A stretch of DNA of 64,000 nt from Tachypleus tridentatus (taxonomy: Eukaryota > Arthropoda > Merostomata > Xiphosura > Limulidae), in contig NC_134830.1 in assembly GCF_004210375.1 (NCBI RefSeq), forward strand, positions 10,850,001 through 10,914,000. The letters run 5' to 3'. Shown here in pieces: positions 1-13,600 of the stretch. Under the pieces are notes generated by a model that was not told the DNA's origin, ran no database searches, and worked only from the letters and a program-made list of their open reading frames with translations. Both the position numbers and the translations under genes were made by a program. Position 1 is the stretch's first letter. The number at the start of each line of letters is the position of its first letter.

Positions 1-1637
1 ACACAGTAGTTTATTGGCTACAACATCTATCTTGTTCAAATGATTGACAGTATGTGTTGTAAAAACTGACACACGTAACAGTGTTATAATATTTCTTTCA
101 TTAATTTAAATTAAGTTTTACTTGTAGAATGTATAAGTTGATCTAGACATTGAAGACATGTTGGAACATGGTGTGATGTGATTACCATGGCAGCCTAGCA
201 ATGCAAAGTTAAAATGTAATTCCATATGCCTATTAACACTATCCATTTATTAAACCTCAGCAACCCTCTCTGTGGTATTGTAACAACCACATGAATATTT
301 AATAACACCATCTGTCTACAGAACTATGGTAATGCCATTCCCCTGTAAACCTTAATAACACCATCCACTTATAATTACAACATCTAACTATAAAAAAATT
401 AGTAACACTATCTGCCTATAAACCTTAGTAACATAATTTACCTGTGGTAACAATCCCTCTGGTATTGAAGAGTTATCCCCTCCTGCAGATGGCCACATCC
501 TCTGCTTCCACTACTTGGATGTCATTGTTATTTGGTGCCTGTTACAGAACACTTTTGAAACCCTCAGCTGTCAGGATATTGTGTAAGTTATGTAACCCTC
601 AGGTGTTAGCATACTAAGTAAGGGTTGCATAACCCCAGGTGATGGTGTATGAAATCATAGTTATGTACCCTTAGACAGTATCTTTTGACCTCCTTTCACT
701 CAGCAATCTCCTGCTGAGGCATCATTCTCTGAGTGGTCAAATACTCTCCTAATTACTAATGCAGTTGATCTTTAATGAGTATCGCATCTCTTGCTTATTA
801 AAAAGAGTACTGTTGATGCCAAGAAAGTGTACTATGTTTTATTATTCAAAACAGCCCTATTGACCTTAAGTAAGTATGCTGTTACTTGACAACTGAAAAT
901 AACACTATTCATTTTAAGCATGAGTAACTTTAATTAAAAATTCAAAACAGCATTGTTGATTTTAAACAATTGTACTGTGACTTGAATATTCAAAATGTTA
1001 CTGTTAATCTTATACAATGATTTTATCTTTGCTTGTTACAACAATTATTGTAGTTAAATGACAAAAATAAGGTAAAAATTACAAATTTTCTACGTACAAC
1101 ATATGAGACTAAAATCAATACTGGCATCATTTATGTTCAATATTTAGTACGTGTGACTTGTGTTTCTGAGGTTGTTAAACACACAAGCATAAAAATTTTA
1201 GAAAAGCGTATTTTGAAAACTAACATCTTTGGGAATTTTAAGGTTTATGAACTGCACATTAGATGTACAAAACTGTTTCCCTTTAAGTTCAATATGAGTG
1301 TTATGCTTTATATAGCTTATGTAACACGAGTGTTAAATTTACTTATTTTTAGAAGCAACACTTTATCTTAAGTTTGTTTGCATAACTGTTTACAAATCAT
1401 AAGTTGTGTAGTTCAACAGTTATTAAACAGTGATTGTTATATTACTAGAACCTTCCAAGTTTTTCTCATTGTTTTAATTGGGTATTATTGCATTATAATA
1501 TCTAGTTATGTGTGGAATATTCTAGACGTCTGTGGGGTAAACTAGGAGTTAAAAAATTAGTTAGGTCTGGACTGTGTGATGGTGAAGAATATATAAAGAA
1601 TATATAGAGGTGATTTTTAAAGCAAATTTATCACAGT
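1..1637. other. Non-coding, AT-rich; weak degenerate repeats
   Basis: No supportable gene. Around 225-440 a phrase like taacaccatctgcctataaaccttag recurs several times with many differences. Around 840-1015 the phrase attcaaaacag...attgttgattttaaac recurs about three times with ~65-bp spacing. Both look like old decayed tandem repeats. Confidence 0.5.
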
Positions 1638-1910
1638 GTATTGTGATAATAGATTAGAAAAAAATAATTTGTTTTGCCCACTGTCTTTTAAACTATTTAA
1701 CTACACTGTGTAGACTTTGACAAAAATATCCAACTGTTTAAAGCTCTGGATACAAGTGTGGTGACTAATCAAACTGTATTGTGATAACAGAGTAGGAGAA
1801 ATAATTTGTCATATTGTGTTCTAAATGTAAATGAACCAGACTGTGTGGATTTTGACAACAACAAAAAAGACAGTTAGCTAAAACTCTGGATACAACTATG
1901 ATAACCAACA
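1638..1910. repeat. Imperfect tandem duplication, ~133-bp unit, 2 copies
   Basis: The segment containing tgtattgtgataatagattag ... actgtgtagactttgacaa ... aagctctggatacaa is followed by a diverged second copy (tgtattgtgataacagagtag ... actgtgtggattttgacaa ... aaactctggatacaa). The spacing is about 133-137 bp. Confidence 0.7.
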
Positions 1911-2124
1911 ATGTAATAAAGATTTGTATACATGTTTGATTTGTTTCAAATATATTACTGTAGAACAGCAGGCTGTGTGCTGTTTGATTTTGCTGAAATT
2001 TATCGCCAACAATCGCATACATTTAAAATACAGAATTCAGCTCACACATGCATAAAACCTGACAGTGTTACTGTACAGTTTCACATTTACTGGATGGTTA
2101 ATTGTCACAACCAGATTATTGCAT

Positions 2125-2362
2125 TTATAATATATCAACAGATTGTAGAATCAATCAGTGGTCAAATAATGTGTTGTTCCAATGGAGAGAGTAATTTTGC
2201 AGGCAGATATACCAACAGATTGTAGAATCAATCAGTAGTCAAATAATGTGTTGTTGTTCCAATGGAGAGAGTAATTTTGCAGGCAGATACATCAACAGAT
2301 TCTAGAATCAATCAGTGGTCAAATAATGTTGTTGTTCCAATGGAGAGAGTAATTTTGCATAG
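2125..2362. repeat. Tandem repeat, ~78-bp unit, 3 copies
   Basis: Three near-identical copies of a unit containing caacagattgtagaatcaat, caaataatgtgttgttcc and ggagagagtaattttgca. Copies differ by small indels in the GTTGTT run and by single substitutions. Confidence 0.9.
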
Positions 2363-2651
2363 AACATAGAGTATGTGAGCCATTCTGATGCTCATTAGAT
2401 TTACTTGATTAATCATTCCAATACATCATTTGATTCTGTGTTAATAGTTAACATATATATACATACACAGCCTCTTACCTCTGATTTCTTTTCTGCCATT
2501 TTATTGTTATGAAAGTTGTTGTAGAAACATGATCAGGTTAAAAACCAGTCACCATTTGAACAACAAGTGACAACTGTAATTTGTTTATGAAAACAAACTT
2601 TTAAATAACAAGCTACACAACCAAGTTTTTCAAGTCCACTGAAGTTGAAAC

Positions 2652-2756
2652 TTAAACTTTACGTTCTTCACAAGTTCGAAGTAGTGGATCTTTTTCACTT
2701 TGGTTCTCATATCCATAAGGTTTGTCAGGGTTGTCACCGTAGACAATCTGAAAGGC
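2652..2756 (-). CDS. Candidate terminal exon of an unidentified minus-strand gene
   Basis: On the minus strand a pyrimidine tract (tttttttttacag) is followed by an open stretch of about 34 codons ending in TAA. It reads F-Q-I-V-Y-G-D-N-P-D-K-P-Y-G-Y-E-N-Q-S, then E-K-D-P-L-L-R-T-C-E-E-R-K-V-stop. The first two bases complete a split codon. The composition is protein-like (charged, low Leu/Ile, unlike the AT-rich background) and the acceptor is strong. I do not recognise the protein. No preceding exon was identified, so this is a prediction only. Confidence 0.4.
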   Translation of the reverse strand, partial: AFQIVYGDNPDKPYGYENQSEKDPLLRTCEERKV

Positions 2757-3840
2757 TGTAAAAAAAAAAGAGAAAAAAAATACAGATCTGTTACAATGTT
2801 CTTTTGTTATCTATTAATTTAGGATATTAGTGATGAATAAAGGTCAATAAATTAAAACCAATAAAACAACTATAATTTCTTCCCTAAGACTGGTTGGTTT
2901 AAAACGAACAAACAATTACTTGTACATATTTATTACCTAACTTTTATGTTTGAAAAATGTGGTCAGGTTATACACAAATTTACCTCCATTAAACTCTAAT
3001 ACCACACTCAACTATATTTCAATGAATTTCTGTCTGAGCTGAGAGGAAAATCTTTATAGCACGTGTAATAAACGTCATGAATACACAGTACTAATAAGAG
3101 CTACTTTTCGACTGGAAATAAAAATAAAGAATATACTTGAAAGTTTGAAAACCACTCAAAACATCATAAAACAATCTTTTTTTGCTACTCGAAATATTAA
3201 TGTACACATCACTGTAATTCCCGAAGAAGTAATTTTGTTTCATATTTATGTGAAATAAAAATGCCTACCATACTGTAATGAAAGTGACAGTAGGGCATTT
3301 GGTATCCATTTCATTAAAAAGTTTTCTACTGTTTTCATTTTCAACCACAGAATTATTATGAAATATAAAATATAGAATATTTGAAATATAACTCTGTAAG
3401 ATGTAATGCTAAGCAAAGTGTATCGATGTATACTACAATGCTATTACACTAAAAGATGGACAGTCTCTTGTGTTGTTTCAATGCCAGTGTTGTTACATTT
3501 TTTATCTGATATTGTGGTATTTTCAGCTAAAACCATTTCTCCAAAAAAGTAAATCAGCTAGGCCCTCTATATAATACGAAGTTTGGCAAGATATATTGCA
3601 AAGTAATACTGAGTGCCTTTACAGAAAACTGAGTTTGTCCTACAAAATAAACTAAATACAATATTTAATATACACTGAAATAACTTTTATTCGTACAATA
3701 CAAAATAACTGTGTGCGTGTGTAAAGTTCTGTTTTTGAAATGATGGATAGTTGCTTTTATTGAAGAGATGGATAGATCAGGCTGGTTACATTCTCTCAAG
3801 AATTAGTTCCAGGTTGACCATATGACTAAATATAATATTC
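2757..3840. other. Intergenic or intronic; nothing identified
   Basis: AT-rich sequence with many short homopolymers. No coding exon with good splice sites and no recognisable repeat family was seen. Confidence 0.4.
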
Positions 3841-3847
3841 CAGAATG

Positions 3848-5966
3848 ACTGAGCTGAATATGTAACATAAAATTACCCAGAGTTCCCAGTGTTACCCATT
3901 TGATTGGTTATTCCCATTAAAAAGTAAAGGTTGTAATTTTGAGACATCCTGATCTTAGCTGAATATGTAACATAAATTACCCACAGTTCCCAGTGTTACC
4001 CATTTGATTGGTTATTCCCATTAAAAAGTAAAGGTTGTAATTTTGAGACATCTTGATCTTAGCTGAATATTAACATAAAATTACCCACAGTTCCCAGTGT
4101 TACCCATTTGATTGGTTATTCCCATTAAAATGTAAAGGTTGTAATCTTGAGACATCCTGATCTTAGATGAATATGTAACATAAAATTACCCAGAGTTCCC
4201 AGTGTTACCCATTTGATTGGTTATTCCCATTTAAAAGTAAAGGTTGTAATCTTGAGACATCCTGATCTTAGCTGAATATGTAACATAAAATTACCCACAG
4301 TTCCCAGTGTTACCCATTTGATTGGTTATTCCCATTAAAAGTAAAGGTTGTAATCTTGAGACATCTTGATCTTAGCTGAATATTAACATAAAATTACCTA
4401 CAGTTCCTAGTGTTACCCATTTGATTGGTTATTCCTATTTAAAAGTAAAGGTTGTAATTTTGAGACATCCTGATCTTAGCTGAATATGTAACATAAATTA
4501 CCCACAGTTCCCAGTGTTACCCATTTGATTGGTTATTCCCATTAAAAGTAAAGGTTGTAATCTTGAGACATCCTGATCTTAGATGAATATGTAACATATA
4601 ATTACCCAGAGTTCCTAGTGTTACCCATTTGATTGGTTATTCCCATTAAAAAGTAAAGGTTGTAATTTTGAGACATCTTGATCTTAGCTGAATATTAACA
4701 TAAAATTACCCACAGTTCCCAGTGTTACCCATTTGATTGGTTATTCCCATTAAAAGTAAAGGTTGTAATTTTGAGACATCCTGATCTTAGCTGAATATTA
4801 ACATAAAATTACCCACAGTTCCCAGTGTTACTCATTTGATTAATTATTCCTAATTAAAAGTAAAGGAGGCTGTAACCTTGAGACATCCTGATCTTAGATG
4901 AATATGTAACATAAATTACCCACAGTTCCCAGTGTTACCCATTTGATTGGTTATTCCCATTAAAAGTAAAGGTTGTAATTTTGAGACATCTTGATCTTAG
5001 CTGAATATTAACATAAAATTACCCACAGTTCCCAGTGTTACCCATTTGATTGGTTATTCCCATTTAAAAGTAAAGGTTGTAATCTTGAGACATCCTGATC
5101 TTAGATGAATATTAACATAAAATTACCCAGAGTTCCCTAGTGTTACCCATTTGATTAATTATTCCTATTTAAAAGTAAAGGAGGCTGTAACCTTGAGACA
5201 TCCTGATCTTAGCTGAATATGTAACATAAATTACCCAGAGTTCCCAGTGTTACCCATTTGATTGGTTATTCCCATTAAAAAGTAAAGGTTGTAATCTTGA
5301 GACATCCTGATCTTAGCTGAATATGTAACATAAATTACCCAGAGTTCCCAGTGTTACCCATTTGATTGGTTATTCCCATTAAAAAGTAAAGGTTGTAATT
5401 TTGAGACATCTTGATCTTAGATGAATATGTAACATAAATTACCCACAGTTCCCAGTGTTACCCATTTGATTGGTTATTCCCATTAAAAGTAAAGGTTGTA
5501 ATTTTGAGACATCCTGATCTTAGCTGAATATGTAACATAAATTACCCACAGTTCCCAGTGTTACCCATTTGATTGGTTATTCCCATTAAACAGTAAAGGT
5601 TGTAATTTTGAGACATCCTGATCTTAGATGAATATGTAACATAAATTACCCACAGTTCCCAGTGTTACCCATTTGATTGGTTATTCCCATTAAAAAAGTA
5701 AAGGTTGTAATTTTGAGACATTCTGATCTTAGCTGAATATGTAACATAAATTACCCACAGTTCCCAGTGTTACCCATTTGATTGGTTATTCCCATTAAAA
5801 GTAAAGGTTGTAATTTTGAGACATTCTGATCTTAGCTGAATATGTAACATAAATTACCCACAGTTCCCAGTGTTACCCATTTGATTGGTTATTCCCATTA
5901 AAAAGTAAAGGTTGTAATCTTGAGACATCCTGATCTTAGATGAATATGTAACATATAATTACCCAG
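3848..5966. repeat. ~103-bp minisatellite/satellite array, about 20 copies, truncated by gap
   Basis: About 20 head-to-tail copies of a unit of 102-106 bp containing gctgaatatgtaacataa, attacccacagttcccag, tgttacccatttgattggtt, attcccattaaaaagtaaag and gttgtaattttgagacatc. Copies differ by recurrent variants: ACCCACAG/ACCCAGAG, TAGCTG/TAGATG, presence or absence of TG in ATATGTAAC, and AATTTT/AATCTT. Two copies carry a distinctive variant (ttaattattcc with aaaggaggctgtaacc). The array is still running when the assembly enters the 500-N gap and is absent after it, so its true length is unknown. Confidence 0.97.
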
Positions 5967-6466
5967 NNNNNNNNNNNNNNNNNNNNNNNNNNNNNNNNNN
6001 NNNNNNNNNNNNNNNNNNNNNNNNNNNNNNNNNNNNNNNNNNNNNNNNNNNNNNNNNNNNNNNNNNNNNNNNNNNNNNNNNNNNNNNNNNNNNNNNNNNN
6101 NNNNNNNNNNNNNNNNNNNNNNNNNNNNNNNNNNNNNNNNNNNNNNNNNNNNNNNNNNNNNNNNNNNNNNNNNNNNNNNNNNNNNNNNNNNNNNNNNNNN
6201 NNNNNNNNNNNNNNNNNNNNNNNNNNNNNNNNNNNNNNNNNNNNNNNNNNNNNNNNNNNNNNNNNNNNNNNNNNNNNNNNNNNNNNNNNNNNNNNNNNNN
6301 NNNNNNNNNNNNNNNNNNNNNNNNNNNNNNNNNNNNNNNNNNNNNNNNNNNNNNNNNNNNNNNNNNNNNNNNNNNNNNNNNNNNNNNNNNNNNNNNNNNN
6401 NNNNNNNNNNNNNNNNNNNNNNNNNNNNNNNNNNNNNNNNNNNNNNNNNNNNNNNNNNNNNNNNNN
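5967..6466. other. Assembly gap (500 N)
   Basis: Exactly 500 N, the same size as the second gap, so probably a placeholder length. It sits at the end of the satellite array, a typical cause of assembly breaks. Confidence 0.99.
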
Positions 6467-9400
6467 TTCATTTATGCAACTGTAGGAGATGAACTTGTCC
6501 CATTGATTCGTGTTTTTTCACAATAGTTATTTCTAATCATTTGAAGATTGCAATTTCAAGCTATGTCTGCTTTTCTGGTATTCAGGTATGGTGATATTCT
6601 TCAGAAAGAAAACCAGTATCATATCTGTATAATGCAAGCTATGGACTTTTGTGCAAAGTATTAACTCTTTCAGCATGTGTAACAACCTTTGTACTTAGTA
6701 GCTGCTCGTCATTGCTTGCTAATCCTTAACATTGGAGATGTGAAATGGAATAATATTTTTTATATTTTATATATACATTTGAATAACTAACAGTCATGAA
6801 TGACTTCATCAGTACCATACAATTCCATTACGACTTCTCAAATTTAATAACTAAGCTGTATTTGTAAATAAACAAAATATGAACTCTTAAGCAGACTAAA
6901 GACTCAACTTACCAGCATGAAGATTTGTCTCTAAAGAAAGAGAGGGTGTCATTATATGTGAATATGATTGAGGAACTCACTAAAGGGACATTTTGAGCTG
7001 GTTATTTACATGTCATTACAGAAGTAAGTGTAAATAAGGGATAATTTCCAAGTGTTTGGGGGCACAGTCTTTGATTCATTAAATGTAGTGATAGCTCAAC
7101 AAATAGAAAAGATAAAATGTTTTTATTTAATATTCTAGCTTGTTAGTATCATTAATTTCAGTTCCTAGTTTGTACAAAACTATAGACTTTGTATTTTGAC
7201 ATCATAAACATCTAAATTTGAACCGGTGCTTTATTCAACATACGTGTAACACAAAAATTGATATTTAGATGTGCTTGTTCAATACTTACTTTTAAATTAA
7301 GAAATTAAATAATGTATATATGAAAATTTGAATTATAATATACAATTTAATACCACACTGAAGGAAATAAATTTGTAAAATAGTTCAATAAAATTTTAAA
7401 TGTAATTCAACAAATGTGATGACATGGCCTTTGACACACAGCCTGTCATGATAAGGTTAAAATAAACAAAGCTTGCAAAGGAAAAGAAATAACACAAAAA
7501 ATATAAATAAAACTATCCTTATTCACAGCATTGTATGTGAATGTGTATACTTTATTTACTGACTGACTTGTGTTATACAGTAAAACAGCATCAGTGCATT
7601 CACACAGGACAGTGAATTATTTTCTCTATCTCTCACTTCTATTCATATTGTGATCTTTATTTCTTGTAACTTTTTACACCAAGAGAACACATATACATGG
7701 CCAGAAAGACATGTTTTACCATTTGTTTGTCAAACCCAGTTTAATTTTTAACAGTTAGTCTTTCTAATACATAACATCATATGCAACAGTCTCAGTAATC
7801 TTAAATTACTCTGTTGAGTAATGAAATAGGACCTTGGTTCTATTTTGTTTGATTCAGTCTCAGCTAGTGAAAGCAGTTTTTCTCCAGGCACTCTGGTTTC
7901 TCCCTTCATCAAAATTATTTGCTATTAGATCCTCAGATCCCAGCCTGCTCTTGAAGAGTTCTAAAGTACTCATCAGATTCATACCTGTGGCCCTACTGTT
8001 GTCTCTGCTCCCCTCTACCTTTCCACTAGTTACATACATGCATGTATGTATATGATTTTCTGTTTTTTCTCATTGACTTTATCCATTCTCATGAGCAGAG
8101 AAAAGGATGATTGCTTAATTGAGTAGCTAATTATTTAATTAGTATTTTCGAAGCATCTGTCAGATATGAATGTGAAAACTGTCCTCATTAACAAGATCCA
8201 TCAGTCTTCTTGAAGTATATTTTGTATACACTCGGAACATTTGTCTACGTGTAGATAATGTTTGTGCAATTTGATTTTCCTATAGTCCACTTTTAAACAT
8301 TGGGCTTAAAGATGTGTTATATTTCTACTTGTTGTCATTCGCCTATGGACATTGTATACCAAAAGAATCTCATAAGATTTTATCTGAATATCATTGATCT
8401 AAAACTTAAAAAATTTAATATTTCTGTGCTGCAGATTTATTGTAATGAAAAGCTTTTCTACCTGTTCTTCATTCTAAGATGCAATAAATGTATCTGCCAC
8501 GTGTTTTATACACTCATGTTTTGATTTCATCATCTAACTCCATCTCTTTCTTTGTATACCTTTCCATTCAACAAAAAACGTGGTCATTTTGTTGATATTT
8601 CACAATGTTTCTAAAATGTTCCTTTGTGTCTACTATCAGAGTTATCTTCATTATTTTAAATCAAGTTTATACATAATTCAATAGTCTTATCCAATTACAT
8701 CATGGTCAGAACTTATCTCTTATAGTTATTAACAAACTCAGAATTGTCTATCCAGATATACACATTATATTTAAATTACTTTGAAACATTACTCAAACAT
8801 TTTTATAGTTTGTAATTATAGCATTCAGTACTTAATATGGTAAGTCTAATTGGTCATTTTTTTGTGTATTTTTGTAATAAAGAATACTAGCATGTAAACA
8901 AGTGTCTTTGTGTAATTGTTAATTTATAATATTTTCTTTTAAAAATTATAAAAATTCAAATAACAAAATTTGGTTTTACTATTTCAAACTACTTTATTTA
9001 GGTATTTGTTACAGCTATGAACATCAAGAAATGTTCAAAGAACATTTTACTTATTTCAGCTGATTTGGTAGCCCCTTTTTTGTCTGTTTTTAATTTGTTT
9101 ATTTTGTCTTAGACTGGCTTATTGTTAACGTTCTGACACATTGATAAAAAATAGTACTTTTAGGCTGTGTACTAAAATTATGAGTTCTAAAATATTTTAA
9201 ATCATTATTATGGGTAACAGTGACAGTGAAATCAATCAATCTACTAATGTTAGCTAATTAAACTTTCTCTATAATTGCTTTTCTGTTATCAGCTAACATC
9301 CTTTCTAAGATTGACTTGTTTTTTAGCAACTCTTTTTAATCGCTTCACTTTTTTATAAAAATATAAATCTTAAATGTTTTACCATTTTTACTAATTCTTA

Positions 9401-10110
9401 CCCTGTATTAAAGATGCTACCACGTATGAACACTAATGATAAAATTTATTCATGATAGTAATAACACATAGGATTTAAAAGGTTGGTTTACCACATTAAA
9501 TTCAAAATAATATAAACCACACTTCAGATTCTCCATTTTTAATAGCTGTTGTAGACATGTATATAAACATCTTTCACCACAAAAATGAAATATACATGGT
9601 ACTCCTATCTACAACAACATCCAACACTTAATCAGACTTGTCAAAAGCCTTGGTAAGCAAAATTAACTTTTTTTTCTGAACAACACAGTTATTATTCCAC
9701 TCACCAACTATAATCTTTTTCTTGTTTCTGATAACCATCTCAGCTTCTCTGATGTGTTTACCTAGTTTCCAGGTCAAATATCTGATTCTTGTTGACATCC
9801 TTCTTAGTGTTTTTTCAACACCACTTTTTTCCATTCACATCTACAGTCAACCTTACAAACTCTTCTGAGTTTTCACATAGAAACTCCACTGTCACACCAA
9901 AATTCAGCCCCAACTTTGTAATTTGTTCTAGTGTTATACTTTCACTATATCCTCCTAACAGTTTTTCCACATTCTATCTCCCTGCTTTGAACTTCTGTTC
10001 AGGCGTTGTTACAGGTCCTGCCATTGACAGTGTATCACCTTCCCATGCTATTATGCCTGAGACTTCTCTCTCTTCCTTCAGTGTACAAGATATCTCCTGG
10101 TAATCTTGTC
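6467..10110. other. Non-coding stretch, no gene identified
   Basis: No exon of USP5 or of another recognisable gene was found on either strand. The short open frames here (for example 7834-8055 and 8300-8524) have AT-rich, low-complexity translations and no splice context. The part from about 9600 becomes more pyrimidine-rich on the plus strand and may belong to the DIRS-like element downstream. Confidence 0.4.
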
Positions 10111-10124
10111 AGAGTGAGGCCCAA

Positions 10125-10325
10125 TAGTTAGTATGGAGCTGAGGTTTTGTGATTGATGTTTTCCCATTATCATCAAACTATAAATGAAAAATAAATCCCA
10201 TCTGCATTTTGGAGCTATTAGTGCATTATAAGGGCGACTATCAAATCCCACTTTATGGTTTAATAAGAGTTGGTAGTCTGTGGTTTTGATATAATGCCTT
10301 CCCTCTAGTCATTCACTTCTCGTTT
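10125..10325 (-). repeat. Decayed tRNA-derived SINE-like repeat
   Basis: The phrases cattataagggcgactatcaaatcccact, agagttggtagtctgtggtt and ccttccctctagtc recall a SINE body known to me from arthropod (chelicerate) genomes, with heavy substitution. No clear A/B box remains. The assignment and orientation rest on remembered family similarity only. Confidence 0.35.
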
Positions 10326-10689
10326 GAAATTACACACATTGATATCCCTTATGTAGCTTTCAACAAAAAATAAAAAAAAGCAAACTTTATAACATCCACA
10401 CCATTATACCAACATGGTACTTACATCTTATCACAGGATTAGCTATTCTTGTTCAGTACTGCCCTCTAAATGCAGACTTTTCTTTCATACATGCAGCAAG
10501 CCTTGTGCCCCCTTATTTATTTATTGCTGAGTGTTTGACTTTGTTTTCCTCACAGAGTAGTTCATTTTAATCTTCATTTGATTTGTTTAATCAGATTCTG
10601 TTTTGTATTTATGTTGATTCTTGTTGCTTTATTTCTGTATGCAATTTGTGAAAGAATTCTGTGCAGTGACTTCTGAAATTAAACTGACC

Positions 10690-13600
10690 ACCTCAAGGGT
10701 GATATATTCTTATCAGCGATGAATATTTTTCATGGACCTCAGATGGAGGCAACCTAATTATGGATTTATCTGCTATTGTGCTTCAGGAAGTTAAATGTTA
10801 TGCAGTTATCTTTTCTCCCCTATACTTCTGCATGGTACTTACTGAAACTGCTAATTCTTTGTTGGCTGATGAGAACATTCATCATCCTTCTCTGCCTCAA
10901 GAGTTTATTGATCATTACTGTTCCCAACTTGGTGATTCTCCTAGGTCTAATTTGGTCTTTTGGGATTTTCTGTCTCAGGTCTGTGTTGTATTATTCCGTC
11001 ACCAATTTTTTCACTTTGTCCTTCATTATTACATGTACTATTTTCTCATTCTTTGTTTTCTTCCCTTCCCTGATATTCAGGTTATTGCTGTTCAGTGTTC
11101 CATTAACATCATAATTCTGTGAAGAGATTAGCTTTTTGCCCCACTTCTGATCAGTTCACCCTTTTATACTATTTGGGCAAACTATATGTTTTTCTGATCA
11201 GCAGTTGTTTGTATTCTTTTTACATCTTGAGAAGATCCCAAATTAACTGTTAGTCTTACATATACCCTTCTCTGGTATCTTTCTTCATTACATCAGCTTT
11301 CTGAGGACCTCCACAGATATCATGAGGGGCTTTTGCTGATACCATTTATTTTATCTCCTCCACTTTAACTTGTAATTCGTTCTCAACTGAGGCCTAACAT
11401 ATGTTGTGTTTCTTTATTGTTGAGACCTTCTTGGTAGAGACTTGTCATTTTATTTCCACGTATCTTAGGGTCTTACATCATGCTCCATTTCTTGAGTTCC
11501 ATAACTTTGTTCCAGTCCCTAACAATATAGAACTGTGGGTAATGTAAGTTCTTCAACAGTCTACCCTTTCAATTTTTGTGGTGCATTTGTCTCAGCCAGA
11601 GCCTCCTATGCCACTTATTCTCCCAATCCTTCCCCACTTTTTCACTTCTGGGTACTTTTTGTTGATTTCTTTGATGGAGAACAACAGATACTGGTGACTA
11701 CCTTGAGGGTTTGGGTCCTGTGGGAGCTCAACACTTGATGTTCCTTTCTTTCATGCTTTCCTTCTTTGGTGATCAGTGAATACTAAGGGTTGTTTGAGAA
11801 GGTTTCATTATCTAATTTCCTTTCCCTTCTCATCTCTCATTACCTGTTTCTTTTCCTTGTTCCCAAGATCCTATAACATGCCTGCATCTATCAGAGGTGA
11901 TTCATGAATTACTTTGCATCAAATAATTGAACACCATCCCTCATGGAATTCATCTTCCTGTTTTTTGTTGTCCACAAGACATCTGGGGATTAACAACCAG
12001 TAACTGATTTTGTGACTCATTTGCTTCATTGCCCACTTGAAGTTCACTATGGTGTATCATTTATCAATTTTATCTGGTGGTAGGTAACAATAATGTATGT
12101 CTCCATTGCCTTTTTCCATATGTTTACAAAACTTGGACACTCTTTTCAAATTTGCCTTGACTCCACAGGGTGTTTTGTTGCATCATACAACCTTTATGTC
12201 ATTATTTTCAGGCCCTGGGTTTGCCATTTCATTATTATATTGACTTACAGTTCCTTATAGGTCATTCACTACTGTAGCAGCTCTAGTGGACTGATCAATT
12301 AAATTAGAGAGGTTCTTCCTTCAGCCCACCCTGTCTGTGTTTTTAGGGGTCTTCTTCTACACCAACATCAGGTGCATTCTACCTTCTCCTTTACATCTAC
12401 ATGGGCTTTTTAGTTCATCATGCCCTCTTGGCTTAGTCACTGCTCATGATGTTTTTTTGCTTTTAGGGATGTGGTCCTCCATGTCTGCTTTGGTCCCTCT
12501 CAGTCATGCACATATGAGATCCATGCAGTGAACACTTCATCTATGATGAATCCTTGCATGGGATCCTCTTTTTCCCACCAGTTACCTTTGTCTTTCTCTT
12601 AAAGAGCAATTTGCAATGGTGGCTGGACTGTGCTCGACATCAGTGAGCATGAACTTCCTTTCCTTGGTCCAGTTACTCACCTATTCGTGGAATCTTACCT
12701 CCAGGCTTGGAGGGCTTGGGTCAATCACCACAATGCTTCAGGCCATTGGTCTGTAGCCAAGACTGTCTTGCTTATCACCTTTCTAGACCTCACACCTCAT
12801 CAAGCTTCCTTTCTGTTGCCCATCACCATCTGGCAGTAATTTGTTCAAACAGCTGTTCATTGGTGTCTCTTATCAACCACAAATGAGGCACCTGGCCCAA
12901 AGATCTCTGTTTTCAGACATTGGACCTTCTATACTGGGCCTATGCTCACTACATTTGTCTTATGTGCTAGCTGGTTTCAATCCAGTCTTAAATACTTTTT
13001 CATGCCCAAGCTGAATCTCTCCCACAGAGTGGTCATCTGATCTGCTTGTTTTCAGGGATCAGTGCTATTAGATGGAAATTCTGACCAATTGGATGTATTT
13101 GCCATGGACCTTTATACACTGTTGTACCTCTTTTGGCTACTTGTACCACCTACATAGGCTCTGGCTGTTGATGCCTTCAGCCAGAATTGGTCTTACATCT
13201 GATTACTTCATTAGGAATTTCTCTGGTACACACCTTTCCATGTTGGGTCCTCCTGACTGCACCCCATTAGCAAGCAATATCTTGTTACTTGAGGCTCCAG
13301 TGTCTAATCCTCTTACCACCTTTCTCACTTCCACTGTTCTCTTCTCTTCTATGTAAACCTTTATGTGCCATTCTACATTCCAATCTTCATGTCCTGCATC
13401 TTCACATCTGGCTTTTGTCTGGTCTAGGTGAAAAGATCTGACTTCACATGTAGAGTCACTTCCCTGTTAACTACTTTCTTTTGTCCATCTTGCATGGAAG
13501 TATATCAGTGCAGGTAGAAGGTATTTTGGTATTGGTTAGCTGGCTATGGTTTTCCTGCCAACAAGCCTTTTGTGGCTCAGGTGGCAAAATCTTTAACTGT

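Noticed and set aside
5959..6471. Open frame across the first gap
   Set aside because: It consists of unknown residues from N bases.
7834..8524. Two open frames of 73-74 codons
   Set aside because: AT-rich composition, no homology recognised, no splice signals; consistent with chance.
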